Counted from the first letter of the stretch, positions 1 to 6,905 are shown. The stretch: DNA of 6,905 nt from Conexibacter sp. (GCA_025964295.1 JAOPZD010000513.1:1-6905); one strand, 5' to 3'. A program made the numbers and translations. Notes: generated by a model not told the origin, from the letters alone.

Positions 1-63
1 CCGTCCGCGCTGCTCGCCGCCGGCGCCGCGCCCGCGGGTGAGCCGCCGCTCCCGCGCGCCTGA
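1..63 (+). CDS. Possible C-terminal tail of an upstream gene (partial)
   Basis: Frame 1 is open from the left edge and closes with TGA at 61-63. It would encode 20 residues rich in Ala and Pro, ending PPLPRA. Such a low-complexity tail is common at the ends of actinobacterial proteins. The stretch is too short to identify, and an open frame this short is expected by chance at this GC content. If real, it ends 52 bp before the start chosen for the next gene on the same strand. Confidence 0.22.
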   Translation, partial: PSALLAAGAAPAGEPPLPRA

Positions 64-115
64 AGATGGCCGATCCGTTCAAGCGCAGCGCGTGCCGATG
101 CGCGACGCTGGGCCC

Positions 116-1009
116 ATGACCGACCTCGCCGCCGCAGCCCAGTTCGTCCACGGCCACGGCCGCCTGCTCGAGCGCCGTCGCTTCGAGCACCGCTTCGGCG
201 AGACCCCGGACGCCGCGGGCGTCCTGCGCGCCGTCGAGGCCTACAAGAACCCCGACGGCGGCTTCGGCTACATGGAGCCGGACCTCCGCACGCCGACCAG
301 CCAGCCCTCCGCGGTCCTCTACGCCTTCGAGGTCCTTGAGGAGATCCCGGAGCTCAGCGACCGCTGGACCGCGTCGGCCACCGCCGCCCTCGACTGGATC
401 GGGACGATCGCCAACGCCGACGGCGGCATCCCGTTCGTCCTGTCGACCGCGTCCGGCTACCCGCACGCGCCCTGGTGGGCGCCGACCGAGGACCCGCCGT
501 CGTCGCTGATGATGACCGCGGGCGTCGTCGCCGCCGCCTACCGCCTGGACCTCGACCACCCCTGGCTCACTGGCGCCGCCGACTTCATCTGGGCCCAGCT
601 CGACGCCCTGCAGCTCAGCGACGCCTACGCCTTCCGCTACGCCGTCCACTTCCTCGATGCGACGCCCGACCGTGACCGCGCCCGCGCCGAGGCCGAGCTG
701 GCCAAGCTCGCCGCCCGCATGCCCGCCGACGGCATCCTCAAGGTCGAGGCCGGCGTGGAGGGCGAGACCCTCAGCGCGCTGGACGTCGCACCTCGCCCCG
801 ACCACGCCGGCCGCCGCCTCTTCCCCGTCGCGCTGATCGAGCGCCAGCTCGACCAGCTGGCCGCCGATCAGCGCGACGACGGCGGCTGGGACTTCTCCTG
901 GGCCGCCTGGAACCCCGCCGTCGCCTTCGAGTGGCGCGGGATGGTGACGCTCGACGCGCTCACCACCCTCAACGCCTACGGGCGCCTGGAGAAGGCGGCC
1001 ACCGCCTAG
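116..1009 (+). CDS. Prenyltransferase/squalene-cyclase repeat-like protein
   Basis: The 297-residue product resembles the alpha-toroid (alpha6/alpha6 barrel) repeat proteins related to prenyltransferases and squalene-hopene cyclases. Three QW-like Gly/Asp turns are visible: NPDGGFG at residues 45-51, NADGGIPF at 100-107 and, near the end, RDDGGWDF at 253-260, the last preceded by the QLDQLAADQ helix. Between them lie Ala/Leu-rich helices. There is no signal peptide or membrane segment, so a cytosolic protein is expected. I do not see the DXDD motif of squalene-hopene cyclases, and at about 300 residues it is roughly half a full cyclase. Cyclase activity therefore cannot be claimed, and the substrate is unknown. 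The frame stays open upstream (GTG 38, ATG 98), but that part is Arg/Pro-rich and reads as non-coding, so I chose ATG 116. No clear ribosome binding site precedes either ATG. The stop TAG overlaps the stop of the convergent aldo/keto reductase gene. Confidence 0.8.
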   Translation: MTDLAAAAQFVHGHGRLLERRRFEHRFGETPDAAGVLRAVEAYKNPDGGFGYMEPDLRTPTSQPSAVLYAFEVLEEIPELSDRWTASATAALDWIGTIANADGGIPFVLSTASGYPHAPWWAPTEDPPSSLMMTAGVVAAAYRLDLDHPWLTGAADFIWAQLDALQLSDAYAFRYAVHFLDATPDRDRARAEAELAKLAARMPADGILKVEAGVEGETLSALDVAPRPDHAGRRLFPVALIERQLDQLAADQRDDGGWDFSWAAWNPAVAFEWRGMVTLDALTTLNAYGRLEKAATA

Positions 1010-1866
1010 GAGCCCGCCGCCTCCAGCGTCGCCAGCTCCTCGTCGCTCAGCTGCAGGTCCGCCGCCGCCACGTTCTCCTCCAGGTGCTCCACCGAGCCCG
1101 TGCCCGGGATCGGGAGCATGACGGGGGACTTGTGCAGCAGCCAGGCCAGCGCGACCTGGCCGGCGGTCGCGTCGTGCGCGCGAGCGATCTCGTCGACTGC
1201 GCCGCCCGGCTTGGCCAGCTCGCCCGCCGCGAGCGGGAACCAGGGGATGAAGCCGATGCCCTGCTGCTCGCAGTAGGCCAGCACGTCCTCGGACTGGCGA
1301 TTGGTCAAGTTGTAGAGGTTCTGGACCGTCGTGACCTCGAAGACCTCCTGGGCGGCCTTGATCTCGTCGACGGTGACCTCGCTCAACCCGAGGTGGCGCA
1401 CGATGCCGTCGTCCTGCAAGGCCTTCAACTCGCCGAACTGCTCGGCGGGATCGGTCCGGGGGTCGATGCGGTGCAGCTGGTAGAGCGGGATCGTGTCCAG
1501 CCGCAGGCGGCGCAGCGACATCAGCGCGCACTGGCGCAGGTACTCGCGGCGACCCAACGGCTCCCACGCGCCCGGACCCGAGCGGGTGAAGCCGGCCTTG
1601 GTCGCCACCGTCATGCCGGAGTACGGCGCGAGCGCCGCGCCGATGTACTCCTCGCTGTAGTAGGGCCCGTAGGAGTCGGCGGTGTCGATGAAGTCGACGC
1701 CGAGCTCGGGCAGGCGCCGCAGCACGGCGAGCACCTTGTCCTCGTCCTTGGCCGGACCCCAGACGCCGTCGCCGACGATGCGCATCGCGCCGTAGCCCAG
1801 GCGCGTCACCTCGAGGTCACCGCCGATCTTGAACGTGCCGGATGCTGCTGCGGAGATCGTGGACAT
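1006..1866 (-). CDS. Aldo/keto reductase
   Basis: The 286-residue product is an NAD(P)H-dependent aldo/keto reductase with a (beta/alpha)8 barrel, the usual length for the single-domain family. The catalytic tetrad is complete: D61 and Y66 in [10 protein letters not shown]90 in VATKAGF and H132 in LYQLHRID. The C-terminal cofactor-binding part is also typical: [11 protein letters not shown] at 205-215 and [15 protein letters not shown] at 251-265, the latter forming the phosphate-binding loop. It would reduce an aldehyde or ketone, or run in reverse, in the cytosol; the substrate cannot be read from sequence. The frame extends nine codons upstream (ATG 1893), but that start would overlap the preceding gene, so ATG 1866 is preferred. 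It lies 10 bp after the stop of the 119-residue hypothetical gene and is probably co-transcribed with it and the acetyltransferase. Its TAG stop shares the CTAG tetranucleotide with the stop of the opposing gene. Confidence 0.93.
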   Translation of the reverse strand: MSTISAAASGTFKIGGDLEVTRLGYGAMRIVGDGVWGPAKDEDKVLAVLRRLPELGVDFIDTADSYGPYYSEEYIGAALAPYSGMTVATKAGFTRSGPGAWEPLGRREYLRQCALMSLRRLRLDTIPLYQLHRIDPRTDPAEQFGELKALQDDGIVRHLGLSEVTVDEIKAAQEVFEVTTVQNLYNLTNRQSEDVLAYCEQQGIGFIPWFPLAAGELAKPGGAVDEIARAHDATAGQVALAWLLHKSPVMLPIPGTGSVEHLEENVAAADLQLSDEELATLEAAGS

Positions 1867-1876
1867 GCACCCGAAG

Positions 1877-2236
1877 CTAGCGCGCCGCGGCACGCACTTC
1901 GCGCCGCAACGCCCTCCACGCGTCCTCGCGATCGCCAGGCGCGATCGGACGGCGCCAGACGACGCCCGTGTAGGCCTCGGCCGAGCCGTCGCCGCGCACG
2001 TCGATCCCGGCGCGCAGCCGTCCCGGCCCGCGCAGCTCGCCGCGGACCGCGACCTGCTGCGCCGGCTCGTAGTCCTTGCCCAGCGCGCGCTCGACGCGGG
2101 GCGCCCGCGCGTTGACCGTGGCCGCCGCGCGCGTCTCGTCCTCCAGCGCGTCCAGGGCGGCGTCGAGCGTCGCGAAGCCGCGCTTGGCGACCTCGCCGCG
2201 CCGCCGGATGATCACGCGAAAGGGAGAGCCCGCCAT
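1877..2236 (-). CDS. Conserved-looking hypothetical protein, 119 aa
   Basis: I do not recognise a named family for this small soluble protein. It is Arg/Ala-rich with no signal peptide or membrane segment. The N-terminal part ([16 protein letters not shown], residues 6-21) reads as a beta hairpin followed by a helix with regular Ala/Leu spacing ([18 protein letters not shown], 22-39). The middle, with VAVRGELRG at 62-70 and [19 protein letters not shown] at 73-91, looks like two or three beta strands. A charged helix ends it ([18 protein letters not shown], 101-118). The pattern suggests a compact alpha/beta fold. It sits 27 bp after the GNAT gene and 10 bp before the aldo/keto reductase gene on the same strand, which implies co-transcription but no specific function. 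The spacing, codon bias and balanced secondary-structure pattern support a real gene. Confidence 0.75.
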   Translation of the reverse strand: MAGSPFRVIIRRRGEVAKRGFATLDAALDALEDETRAAATVNARAPRVERALGKDYEPAQQVAVRGELRGPGRLRAGIDVRGDGSAEAYTGVVWRRPIAPGDREDAWRALRREVRAAAR

Positions 2237-2263
2237 CGTCGGCGGCGAGCCTAACGCGCAGGG

Positions 2264-2773
2264 TTACGCCGCGACGAGCGGTGCGACCAGCTCGTCGACC
2301 CCGCGCCCGTGCGTGACTTCCAGCTGCGACGAGATCTTCGCGAACAGCCGGTGCGCCGCCTGGTTGGACGGCAGCATCGACGCCGTGAACCGCGCGATCC
2401 CGCGCTCCAGCGCGGCGTCGGCCAGGGCCAGCCCCAGCGCCGTGCCCACGCCCCGGCCCTGCAGGTCGTCCGCGATCACGATCGCGATCTCCGCGTCGGA
2501 CGCGGCGTCGGCCGAGCGCACCCAGCGGCCCACGCCGACGACGACGTCCGGCGCAGCGGCCAGGACCGCCACCAAGGCGTAGTGGTCGACGAAGTCGACC
2601 TCCGTCAGGTACCGCAGCTCCGACGCGTTCAGCCGCGGCTTGGGCGACAGGAACCGCTGGTAGACCGAGCGCTCCGACAGCCGGCCCAGGCCGGCGACCA
2701 GCGCGTCCTTGTCGGCCGGCTCGATCCGGCGCAACAGGAGCTCGGGCACTCCGGATGATGGGCGTAGCGTCAT
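2264..2773 (-). CDS. GNAT-family N-acetyltransferase
   Basis: This is a 169-residue single-domain GNAT acyltransferase, the usual length for the family. Motif A, which binds the acetyl-CoA pyrophosphate, is clear: EIAIVIADDLQGRGVG at 95-110 with the Q/RxxGxG core QGRGVG, followed by the long helix TALGLALADAALERG. The motif B region is ASMLPSNQAAHRLFAK (131-146), where the Asn and the C-terminal Phe are typical. The N-terminal segment RRIEPADKDALVAGLGRLS with SVYQRFLSPKPRL resembles GNAT domains related to protein lysine acetyltransferases of the Pat type, but no cyclic-nucleotide or CoA-ligase domain is attached. The substrate could be a protein lysine or a small amine. ATG 2773 gives the full fold; GTG 2749 is a less likely alternative. 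It is the first gene of the minus-strand cluster and lies downstream of the citrate synthase terminator. Confidence 0.9.
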   Translation of the reverse strand: MTLRPSSGVPELLLRRIEPADKDALVAGLGRLSERSVYQRFLSPKPRLNASELRYLTEVDFVDHYALVAVLAAAPDVVVGVGRWVRSADAASDAEIAIVIADDLQGRGVGTALGLALADAALERGIARFTASMLPSNQAAHRLFAKISSQLEVTHGRGVDELVAPLVAA

Positions 2774-2782
2774 GCAACGGAC

Positions 2783-2788
2783 ACGCTA
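2783..2788 (-). promoter_or_regulatory. Candidate -10 hexamer for the GNAT cluster
   Basis: The minus strand reads TAGCGT here, which fits the actinobacterial TAnnnT pattern, ending 9 nt before ATG 2773. No good -35 is visible at 16-18 nt upstream. A separate promoter is plausible because a strong terminator lies between this cluster and citrate synthase. If used, the transcript would have almost no leader, consistent with the absence of a ribosome binding site. Confidence 0.3.
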
Positions 2789-2800
2789 CGCCCTCGGCCC

Positions 2801-2840
2801 AGAAACTCTGTGCGGCCCATCACGGAGTGACGGGCCGCAC
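2801..2840 (-). terminator. Intrinsic terminator of the citrate synthase gene
   Basis: A perfect 9-bp inverted repeat, GTGCGGCCC (2810-2818) and GGGCCGCAC (2832-2840), lies 20 bp past the citrate synthase stop. Inside it, TCAC (2820-2823) pairs with GTGA (2827-2830) across a single A/C mismatch, leaving a three-base loop. The result is a long GC-rich hairpin. Reading on the minus strand, the stem is followed by AGAGTTTCT, a short T-rich tail that stands out in this GC-rich sequence. Position, stem and tail all fit Rho-independent termination of leftward transcription. Confidence 0.8.
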
Positions 2841-2860
2841 GGACGCTTCGCGGAGACCGC

Positions 2861-4192
<1,332 letters not shown>

Positions 4193-4201
4193 GATCTGGT
4201 G

Positions 4202-4209
4202 CCCTCTCT
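4202..4209 (-). promoter_or_regulatory. Ribosome binding site deciding the GTG start of citrate synthase
   Basis: The minus strand reads AGAGAGGG, a purine-rich Shine-Dalgarno-like run, followed by nine bases (CACCAGATC) and then GTG 4192. It is one of the few clear ribosome binding sites in the window and favours the GTG start over internal Met codons. Confidence 0.65.
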
Positions 4210-4231
4210 CGGGTAAGGGGATCGCCTCTGC

Positions 4232-4237
4232 ATACTA
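4232..4237 (-). promoter_or_regulatory. Candidate -10 hexamer for citrate synthase
   Basis: The minus strand reads TAGTAT, matching TATAAT at four of six positions and the TAnnnT actinobacterial pattern. It is the most AT-rich spot in the 86-bp gap before citrate synthase. Initiation about seven bases downstream would give a leader of roughly 33 nt containing the ribosome binding site. No convincing -35 is seen. A 6-bp inverted repeat, CGCCTC (4223-4228) and GAGGCG (4254-4259), brackets the box and could be an operator half-site pair, or chance. Confidence 0.4.
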
Positions 4238-4278
4238 GTGTGCCCCGTCGGTCGAGGCGGCCAGTCACAGACTGCGCG

Positions 4279-4638
4279 TCAGCGCCGATCCCAGCGCTCG
4301 CGCAGGCCTTCGCCCGCCCGCTTGGCCCGCCGTGCTGTGGTGGTGTTTCCGAGCCTCCGGCCGATCCGCGAGCCGCGGTCGGTCAGGAGGACGTCCTTCT
4401 CGCCCGCGGGGAACGTCGTCGTCACCCAGCGCTCGGCGATCCGCGCCACCTCGGGCGCGTCGAGGAACCGCAGCCCCTCGGGCGTGTCGACGTCGATGCC
4501 GTCGAAGATGTGCTCCCGCTTGGCCTCGTGCACCCGCCGGACGGTGCCCAGCTGGACGCCGTCGGCGCTGCGCACCGGGGTCCCCCGGCGCAGCACCTGG
4601 AAGCTGATCGCGTGGCCGTCGTCCTCGAGGTCCGTCAC
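4279..4638 (-). CDS. PRC-barrel-like small protein with basic tail
   Basis: The product is a 119-residue soluble protein. Residues 11-80 have the strand pattern of a PRC-barrel or related small beta-barrel: ISFQVLRRGTPVRSADG, then VQLGTVRRVHEAK, HIFDGIDVDTPEGLRFLDAPEVARI and a final strand WVTTTFPAG. In such proteins an early 'xxGxxVxxxDGxxLGxV' stretch is characteristic and is visible here (19-33). PRC-barrels often bind RNA, ribosomal proteins or photosynthetic reaction centres, but no partner can be named. The C-terminal 32 residues (88-119) are strongly basic with many Arg and Lys, suggesting nucleic-acid or ribosome contact; this is inference. The start is GTG 4638, 11 bp after the stop of the membrane-protein gene, so the two are probably co-transcribed and perhaps coupled. 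The frame continues far upstream as an antisense run through ilvD, but that extension overlaps two real genes and is not coding. Confidence 0.72.
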   Translation of the reverse strand: MTDLEDDGHAISFQVLRRGTPVRSADGVQLGTVRRVHEAKREHIFDGIDVDTPEGLRFLDAPEVARIAERWVTTTFPAGEKDVLLTDRGSRIGRRLGNTTTARRAKRAGEGLRERWDRR

Positions 4639-4649
4639 GCCCGCAGACG

Positions 4650-4880
4650 CTACGCCGTGATGACGGCGGTCGCCATCGCGGCGGCGACGAACAGCGCGGT
4701 GAGGCCGATGACGCCGCGCTTGGCGGTCACCGTCGCCGGGAAGCTCGCCGACGACAGGCCGAGGCCGGAGAGCACGACGGCCCACACGGCCAGCAGCCCT
4801 CCGAAGATGTAGAAGGCGGTCTTTGAGTGCTCCACGGCACCCGTCTCCGCCGCCGCCACCAACGCCATCACCGCATGCAT
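4650..4880 (-). CDS. Small two-helix membrane protein, 76 aa
   Basis: This is a small integral membrane protein of no family I can name. Two hydrophobic segments are clear: about residues 22-42 ([20 protein letters not shown] core) and 57-75 ([19 protein letters not shown] core). They are joined by a short loop, [14 protein letters not shown], that carries the only basic pair (K54, R55). By the positive-inside rule the loop is likely cytoplasmic and both termini face out. The N-terminus, [20 protein letters not shown], is mildly hydrophobic and then polar; an internal Met at 4868 is an alternative start. ATG 4880 is preferred because a TAnnnT hexamer ends six bases before it, the arrangement of a leaderless mRNA. 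It is the first gene of a pair with the PRC-barrel-like protein and is divergent from ilvD, with 52 bp between the start codons. Confidence 0.75.
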   Translation of the reverse strand: MHAVMALVAAAETGAVEHSKTAFYIFGGLLAVWAVVLSGLGLSSASFPATVTAKRGVIGLTALFVAAAMATAVITA

Positions 4881-4884
4881 GCGG
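4871..4884. repeat. 14-bp perfect palindrome over the membrane-protein start codon
   Basis: CCGCATGCATGCGG is identical to its reverse complement. On the minus strand it contains ATG 4880 and the next two codons (Met-His-Ala). It could be an operator or, in RNA, a small structure at the 5' end. Alternating GCATGC units make such palindromes easier to get by chance. Confidence 0.5.
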
Positions 4885-4886
4885 GG

Positions 4887-4892
4887 ACCCTA
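4887..4892 (-). promoter_or_regulatory. Candidate leaderless -10 for the membrane-protein gene
   Basis: The minus strand reads TAGGGT, fitting TAnnnT, followed by six bases (CCCCGC) and ATG 4880. In actinobacteria this spacing places the transcription start at the A of the start codon, so the mRNA would lack a leader. The only alternative signal is the AGGG inside the same hexamer, eight bases before the ATG, which could act as a weak ribosome binding site on a longer transcript. No clear -35 is visible. Confidence 0.45.
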
Positions 4893-4894
4893 TC

Positions 4895-4920
4895 CGAGGT
4901 GGCACGCGCGCGTGCGAGGT
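4895..4920 (+). repeat. Direct repeat of CGAGGT, 20 bp apart, flanking a palindrome
   Basis: CGAGGT occurs at 4895-4900 and again at 4915-4920, two helical turns apart. The copies flank the GCACGCGCGCGTGC palindrome, and the second copy runs into the ilvD -10 hexamer. They may be half-sites for a regulator of ilvD; six-base repeats alone are weak evidence. Confidence 0.35.
4902..4915. repeat. 14-bp perfect palindrome between divergent promoters
   Basis: GCACGCGCGCGTGC is a perfect palindrome lying between the two divergent -10 hexamers, in the -35/spacer zone of both. A dimeric regulator bound there could affect both genes at once. Its centre is 31 bp, about three helical turns, from the centre of the palindrome at 4871-4884. 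Alternating CG sequence is self-complementary by nature, which lowers its weight. Confidence 0.45.
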
Positions 4921-4925
4921 ACTGT
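4920..4925 (+). promoter_or_regulatory. Candidate leaderless -10 for ilvD
   Basis: TACTGT fits TAnnnT and is followed by seven bases (TCGGGGC) and ATG 4933. This is the usual spacing from a -10 box to the transcription start, so the mRNA probably begins at or next to the start codon. No Shine-Dalgarno sequence precedes the ATG, which agrees. The -35 position holds no TTGACA-like hexamer. Confidence 0.55.
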
Positions 4926-4932
4926 TCGGGGC

Positions 4933-6822
4933 ATGCCGCATCTGAGGTCGCGAACGGTCACGCACGGACGCAACATGGCGGGGGCGCGCTCGCTCCTGCG
5001 GGCCGCCGGCGTAGCGCGCGAGGACTTCGGCAAGCCGATCATCGCGGTGGCCAACTCCTACACCCAGTTCGTCCCCGGCCACACCCACCTCGCGCCGGTC
5101 GGGACGATCGTCTCCGAGGCGATCCACGCGGCCGGCGGCATCGCGCGCGAGTTCAACACGATCGCGGTCGACGACGGCATCGCGATGGGTCACGACGGCA
5201 TGCTCTACTCGCTGCCCTCGCGCGACCTGATCGCCGACTCGGTCGAGTACATGGCCAACGCGCACTGCGCCGACGCGCTGGTCTGCATCTCCAACTGCGA
5301 CAAGATCACGCCGGGGATGCTCAACGCCGCGCTGCGGCTGAACATCCCGGCGGTCTTCGTCTCCGGCGGCCCGATGGAGGGCGGCCAGGCGACGCTCGTC
5401 GACGGCACCGTGCGCAAGGGCCTCAACCTGATCTCGGCGATCGCCGACGCGGTGGCCGACGCGGTCAGCGACGACGACCTCGCCCGCATCGAGGAGGCCG
5501 CCTGCCCGACGTGCGGCTCCTGCTCGGGGATGTTCACCGCCAACTCGATGAACTGCCTGACCGAGGCGCTGGGCCTCGCGCTCCCGGGCAACGGCTCGAC
5601 GCTGGCGACCCACACCGCGCGCAAGGACCTCTACGAGGCGGCCGGCGCGGCCGCGGTGGCGCTGTGCACCCGCTACTACGACGAGGACGACGCCTCGGTC
5701 CTGCCGCGCGCGATCGCCACCCGCGAGGCGTTCGAGAACGCGATGACGCTCGACGTGGCGATGGGCGGCTCGACCAACACGGTGCTGCACCTGCTGGCCG
5801 CCGCCCAGGAGGCCGGGCTGGACTTCACGATGGCCGACATCGACGAGATCTCGCGGCGCGTGCCATGCGTCTGCAAGGTCGCGCCGAACGGCACGTACCT
5901 GATGGAGGACGTCCACCGCGCCGGCGGCATCCCCGCGATCCTCGGCGAGCTGCACCGCGGCGGCCTGCTGCACGAGGGCGTCAGCTCGGTCCACACCCCG
6001 ACGCTGCGCGCGTGGCTGGCCGAGTGGGACATCCGCTCCGGCGAGGCGTCGGACGTGGCGATCGAGCTCTTCCACGCCGCGCCCGGCTGCCGGCGCTCGG
6101 CCGAGGCGTTCTCGCAGTCCGAGCGCTGGGACACGCTGGACGTCGACGCGGCCGAGGGCTGCATCCGCGACGTCGAGCACGCCTACACCCGGGACGGCGG
6201 CCTGGCGATCCTGTACGGGAACATCGCGGTCGACGGCTGCGTCGTGAAGACGGCCGGCGTCGACGAGTCGATCTGGACGTTCTCGGGCCCGGCCGTCGTG
6301 GTCGAGTCCCAGGAGGCCGCGGTCGACGCGATCCTCGGCGGCCGGATCAAGCCCGGCGACGTGATGGTCATCCGCTACGAGGGCCCGCGCGGCGGCCCCG
6401 GCATGCAGGAGATGCTCTACCCGACGTCCTACCTCAAGGGCCGCGGCCTCGGCGCGCAGTGCGCGCTGATCACCGATGGGCGCTTCTCCGGCGGCACGTC
6501 GGGCCTGTCGATCGGCCACGTCTCGCCCGAGGCGGCGTCCGGCGGCGCGATCGCGCTGATCGAGGACGGCGACACCATCACCATCGACATCCCGGGCCGG
6601 ACGATGGCCGTCGAGCTGACCGACGCCGAGCTCGAGGACCGGCGCGGCCGCCTGGAGGCGACGACGGGCTACAGGCCGCTCGAGGATCGCCCCCGCGCCG
6701 TGTCGCCGGCGCTGCGCGCCTATGCGGCGATGGCCACGTCGGCCGACAAGGGCGCGGTGCGCGACGTCAGCCGCATCGAGGCGCTGCAGGACGCCGCGGC
6801 GCGCGCCGACCAGCCGGCCTAG
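4933..6822 (+). CDS. ilvD: Dihydroxyacid dehydratase
   Basis: IlvD dehydrates 2,3-dihydroxyisovalerate and 2,3-dihydroxy-3-methylvalerate to the 2-keto acids that precede valine, leucine, pantothenate and isoleucine. It is a cytosolic Fe-S enzyme. The 629-residue product matches the 616-617 of E. coli and Streptomyces IlvD and keeps all signatures: [12 protein letters not shown] near the N-terminus, D81 in [10 protein letters not shown], the cluster and Mg site [12 protein letters not shown] (C122, D123, K124), the second cluster motif [18 protein letters not shown] (191-208), E493 in [12 protein letters not shown], and the active-site serine S519 in [11 protein letters not shown]. The N-terminal segment reads [10 protein letters not shown], with Gly where [2Fe-2S] relatives have a third Cys, pointing to the oxygen-labile [4Fe-4S] type. 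ATG 4933 is chosen because it begins [14 protein letters not shown] as in homologues and follows a TAnnnT box. The last 13 or so residues extend past the usual KGAVRD ending. It is transcribed alone, divergent from the membrane-protein pair. Confidence 0.98.
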   Translation: MPHLRSRTVTHGRNMAGARSLLRAAGVAREDFGKPIIAVANSYTQFVPGHTHLAPVGTIVSEAIHAAGGIAREFNTIAVDDGIAMGHDGMLYSLPSRDLIADSVEYMANAHCADALVCISNCDKITPGMLNAALRLNIPAVFVSGGPMEGGQATLVDGTVRKGLNLISAIADAVADAVSDDDLARIEEAACPTCGSCSGMFTANSMNCLTEALGLALPGNGSTLATHTARKDLYEAAGAAAVALCTRYYDEDDASVLPRAIATREAFENAMTLDVAMGGSTNTVLHLLAAAQEAGLDFTMADIDEISRRVPCVCKVAPNGTYLMEDVHRAGGIPAILGELHRGGLLHEGVSSVHTPTLRAWLAEWDIRSGEASDVAIELFHAAPGCRRSAEAFSQSERWDTLDVDAAEGCIRDVEHAYTRDGGLAILYGNIAVDGCVVKTAGVDESIWTFSGPAVVVESQEAAVDAILGGRIKPGDVMVIRYEGPRGGPGMQEMLYPTSYLKGRGLGAQCALITDGRFSGGTSGLSIGHVSPEAASGGAIALIEDGDTITIDIPGRTMAVELTDAELEDRRGRLEATTGYRPLEDRPRAVSPALRAYAAMATSADKGAVRDVSRIEALQDAAARADQPA

Positions 6823-6827
6823 CTCGC

Positions 6828-6905
6828 TCAGCTGCGCTCCGGATCGCGCGACCGCACCACGGTCGTGCGCGTCCGGCTGCGCTTGGGCGCGGGCGGCGAG
6901 GGGTC
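6828..6905 (-). CDS. Possible C-terminal end of a convergent gene (partial)
   Basis: On the minus strand a frame open from the window edge ends with TGA at 6830-6828. It gives 25 residues, beginning DPSPPAPKRS and ending VVRSRDPERS. The Pro-rich then Arg-rich composition resembles an actinobacterial C-terminal tail. Its stop lies five bases past that of ilvD, a tight convergent packing like the one at 1006-1009. It is too short to identify and could be chance. Confidence 0.4.
   Translation of the reverse strand, partial: DPSPPAPKRSRTRTTVVRSRDPERS
6845..6869. terminator. GC-rich hairpin between ilvD and the convergent gene
   Basis: A 10-bp stem, CGCGCGACCG (6845-6854) with CGGTCGTGCG (6860-6869) and one G-T wobble, encloses a five-base loop, 22 bp past the ilvD stop. 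There is no T-run on either side, and it would lie inside the putative convergent gene's tail. It may slow or end transcription of ilvD, but it is weaker evidence than the citrate synthase terminator. Confidence 0.35.

Noticed and set aside
931..2115. 394-codon plus-strand frame opposite the aldo/keto reductase and its neighbour
   Set aside because: It is Arg/Ala/Leu-rich low-complexity sequence antisense to two convincing genes and shows no domain motifs.
1806..2777. 323-codon minus-strand frame over the GNAT and 119-aa genes
   Set aside because: It is Arg/Gly/Ala-rich and shifted in frame relative to the GNAT gene, whose acetyl-CoA motif is intact. It is a frame shadow.
4223..4259. Inverted repeat CGCCTC/GAGGCG as a terminator for the PRC-barrel-like gene
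   Set aside because: The stem has six pairs and a 25-base loop with no T-tail. It is too weak to call a terminator and is mentioned only as a possible operator around the citrate synthase -10.
4639..6519. Very long minus-strand open frame (746 codons in total) running antisense to ilvD and through the membrane-protein gene
   Set aside because: Only its last 119 codons (4638-4279) look like a protein. The rest is Arg/Ala/Val/Asp-rich antisense reading of ilvD, an effect of strong GC bias at third codon positions.

Overview
The window looks like ordinary chromosomal DNA of a high-GC actinobacterium. The coding regions strongly prefer G or C at third codon positions. The dihydroxyacid dehydratase reads as the actinobacterial (Streptomyces-like) version of IlvD. 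Several promoters have the bare TAnnnT -10 hexamer typical of actinobacteria. The small hypothetical proteins remind me of the Solirubrobacterales/Thermoleophilia, but that placement is from memory and cannot be tested here. I see no transposase, integrase, CRISPR array, tRNA, rRNA, phage gene or defence gene.

Layout from left to right. (1) 1-115 holds a possible tail of an upstream gene and a short leader. (2) 116-1009 (+) encodes a protein with prenyltransferase/squalene-cyclase-type repeats. (3) Its stop codon interlocks with that of a convergent minus-strand cluster at 2773-1006: a GNAT acetyltransferase, a 119-residue hypothetical protein and an aldo/keto reductase. The gaps of 27 and 10 bp suggest one operon. 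(4) Upstream of that cluster on the same strand, and separated from it by a convincing intrinsic terminator (2801-2840), is citrate synthase (4192-2861), with a GTG start, a ribosome binding site and a candidate -10. (5) Next is a minus-strand pair: a 76-residue two-helix membrane protein (4880-4650) followed 11 bp later by a PRC-barrel-like protein (4638-4279). (6) Divergent from that pair is ilvD, dihydroxyacid dehydratase (4933-6822, +). (7) The last 80 bp hold what looks like the C-terminal end of another convergent minus-strand gene.

Two genes belong to central metabolism: citrate synthase (entry to the TCA cycle) and IlvD (branched-chain amino acid and pantothenate precursors). The rest are accessory or uncharacterised, and nothing ties them into one pathway.

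I did not find a new multi-gene system. The most interesting local structure is the 52-bp divergent spacer before ilvD. Both flanking genes have a TAnnnT hexamer 6-7 nt before the ATG, which is the arrangement of leaderless transcripts. Two perfect 14-bp palindromes lie there with centres 31 bp apart, one over a start codon and one between the two -10 boxes.
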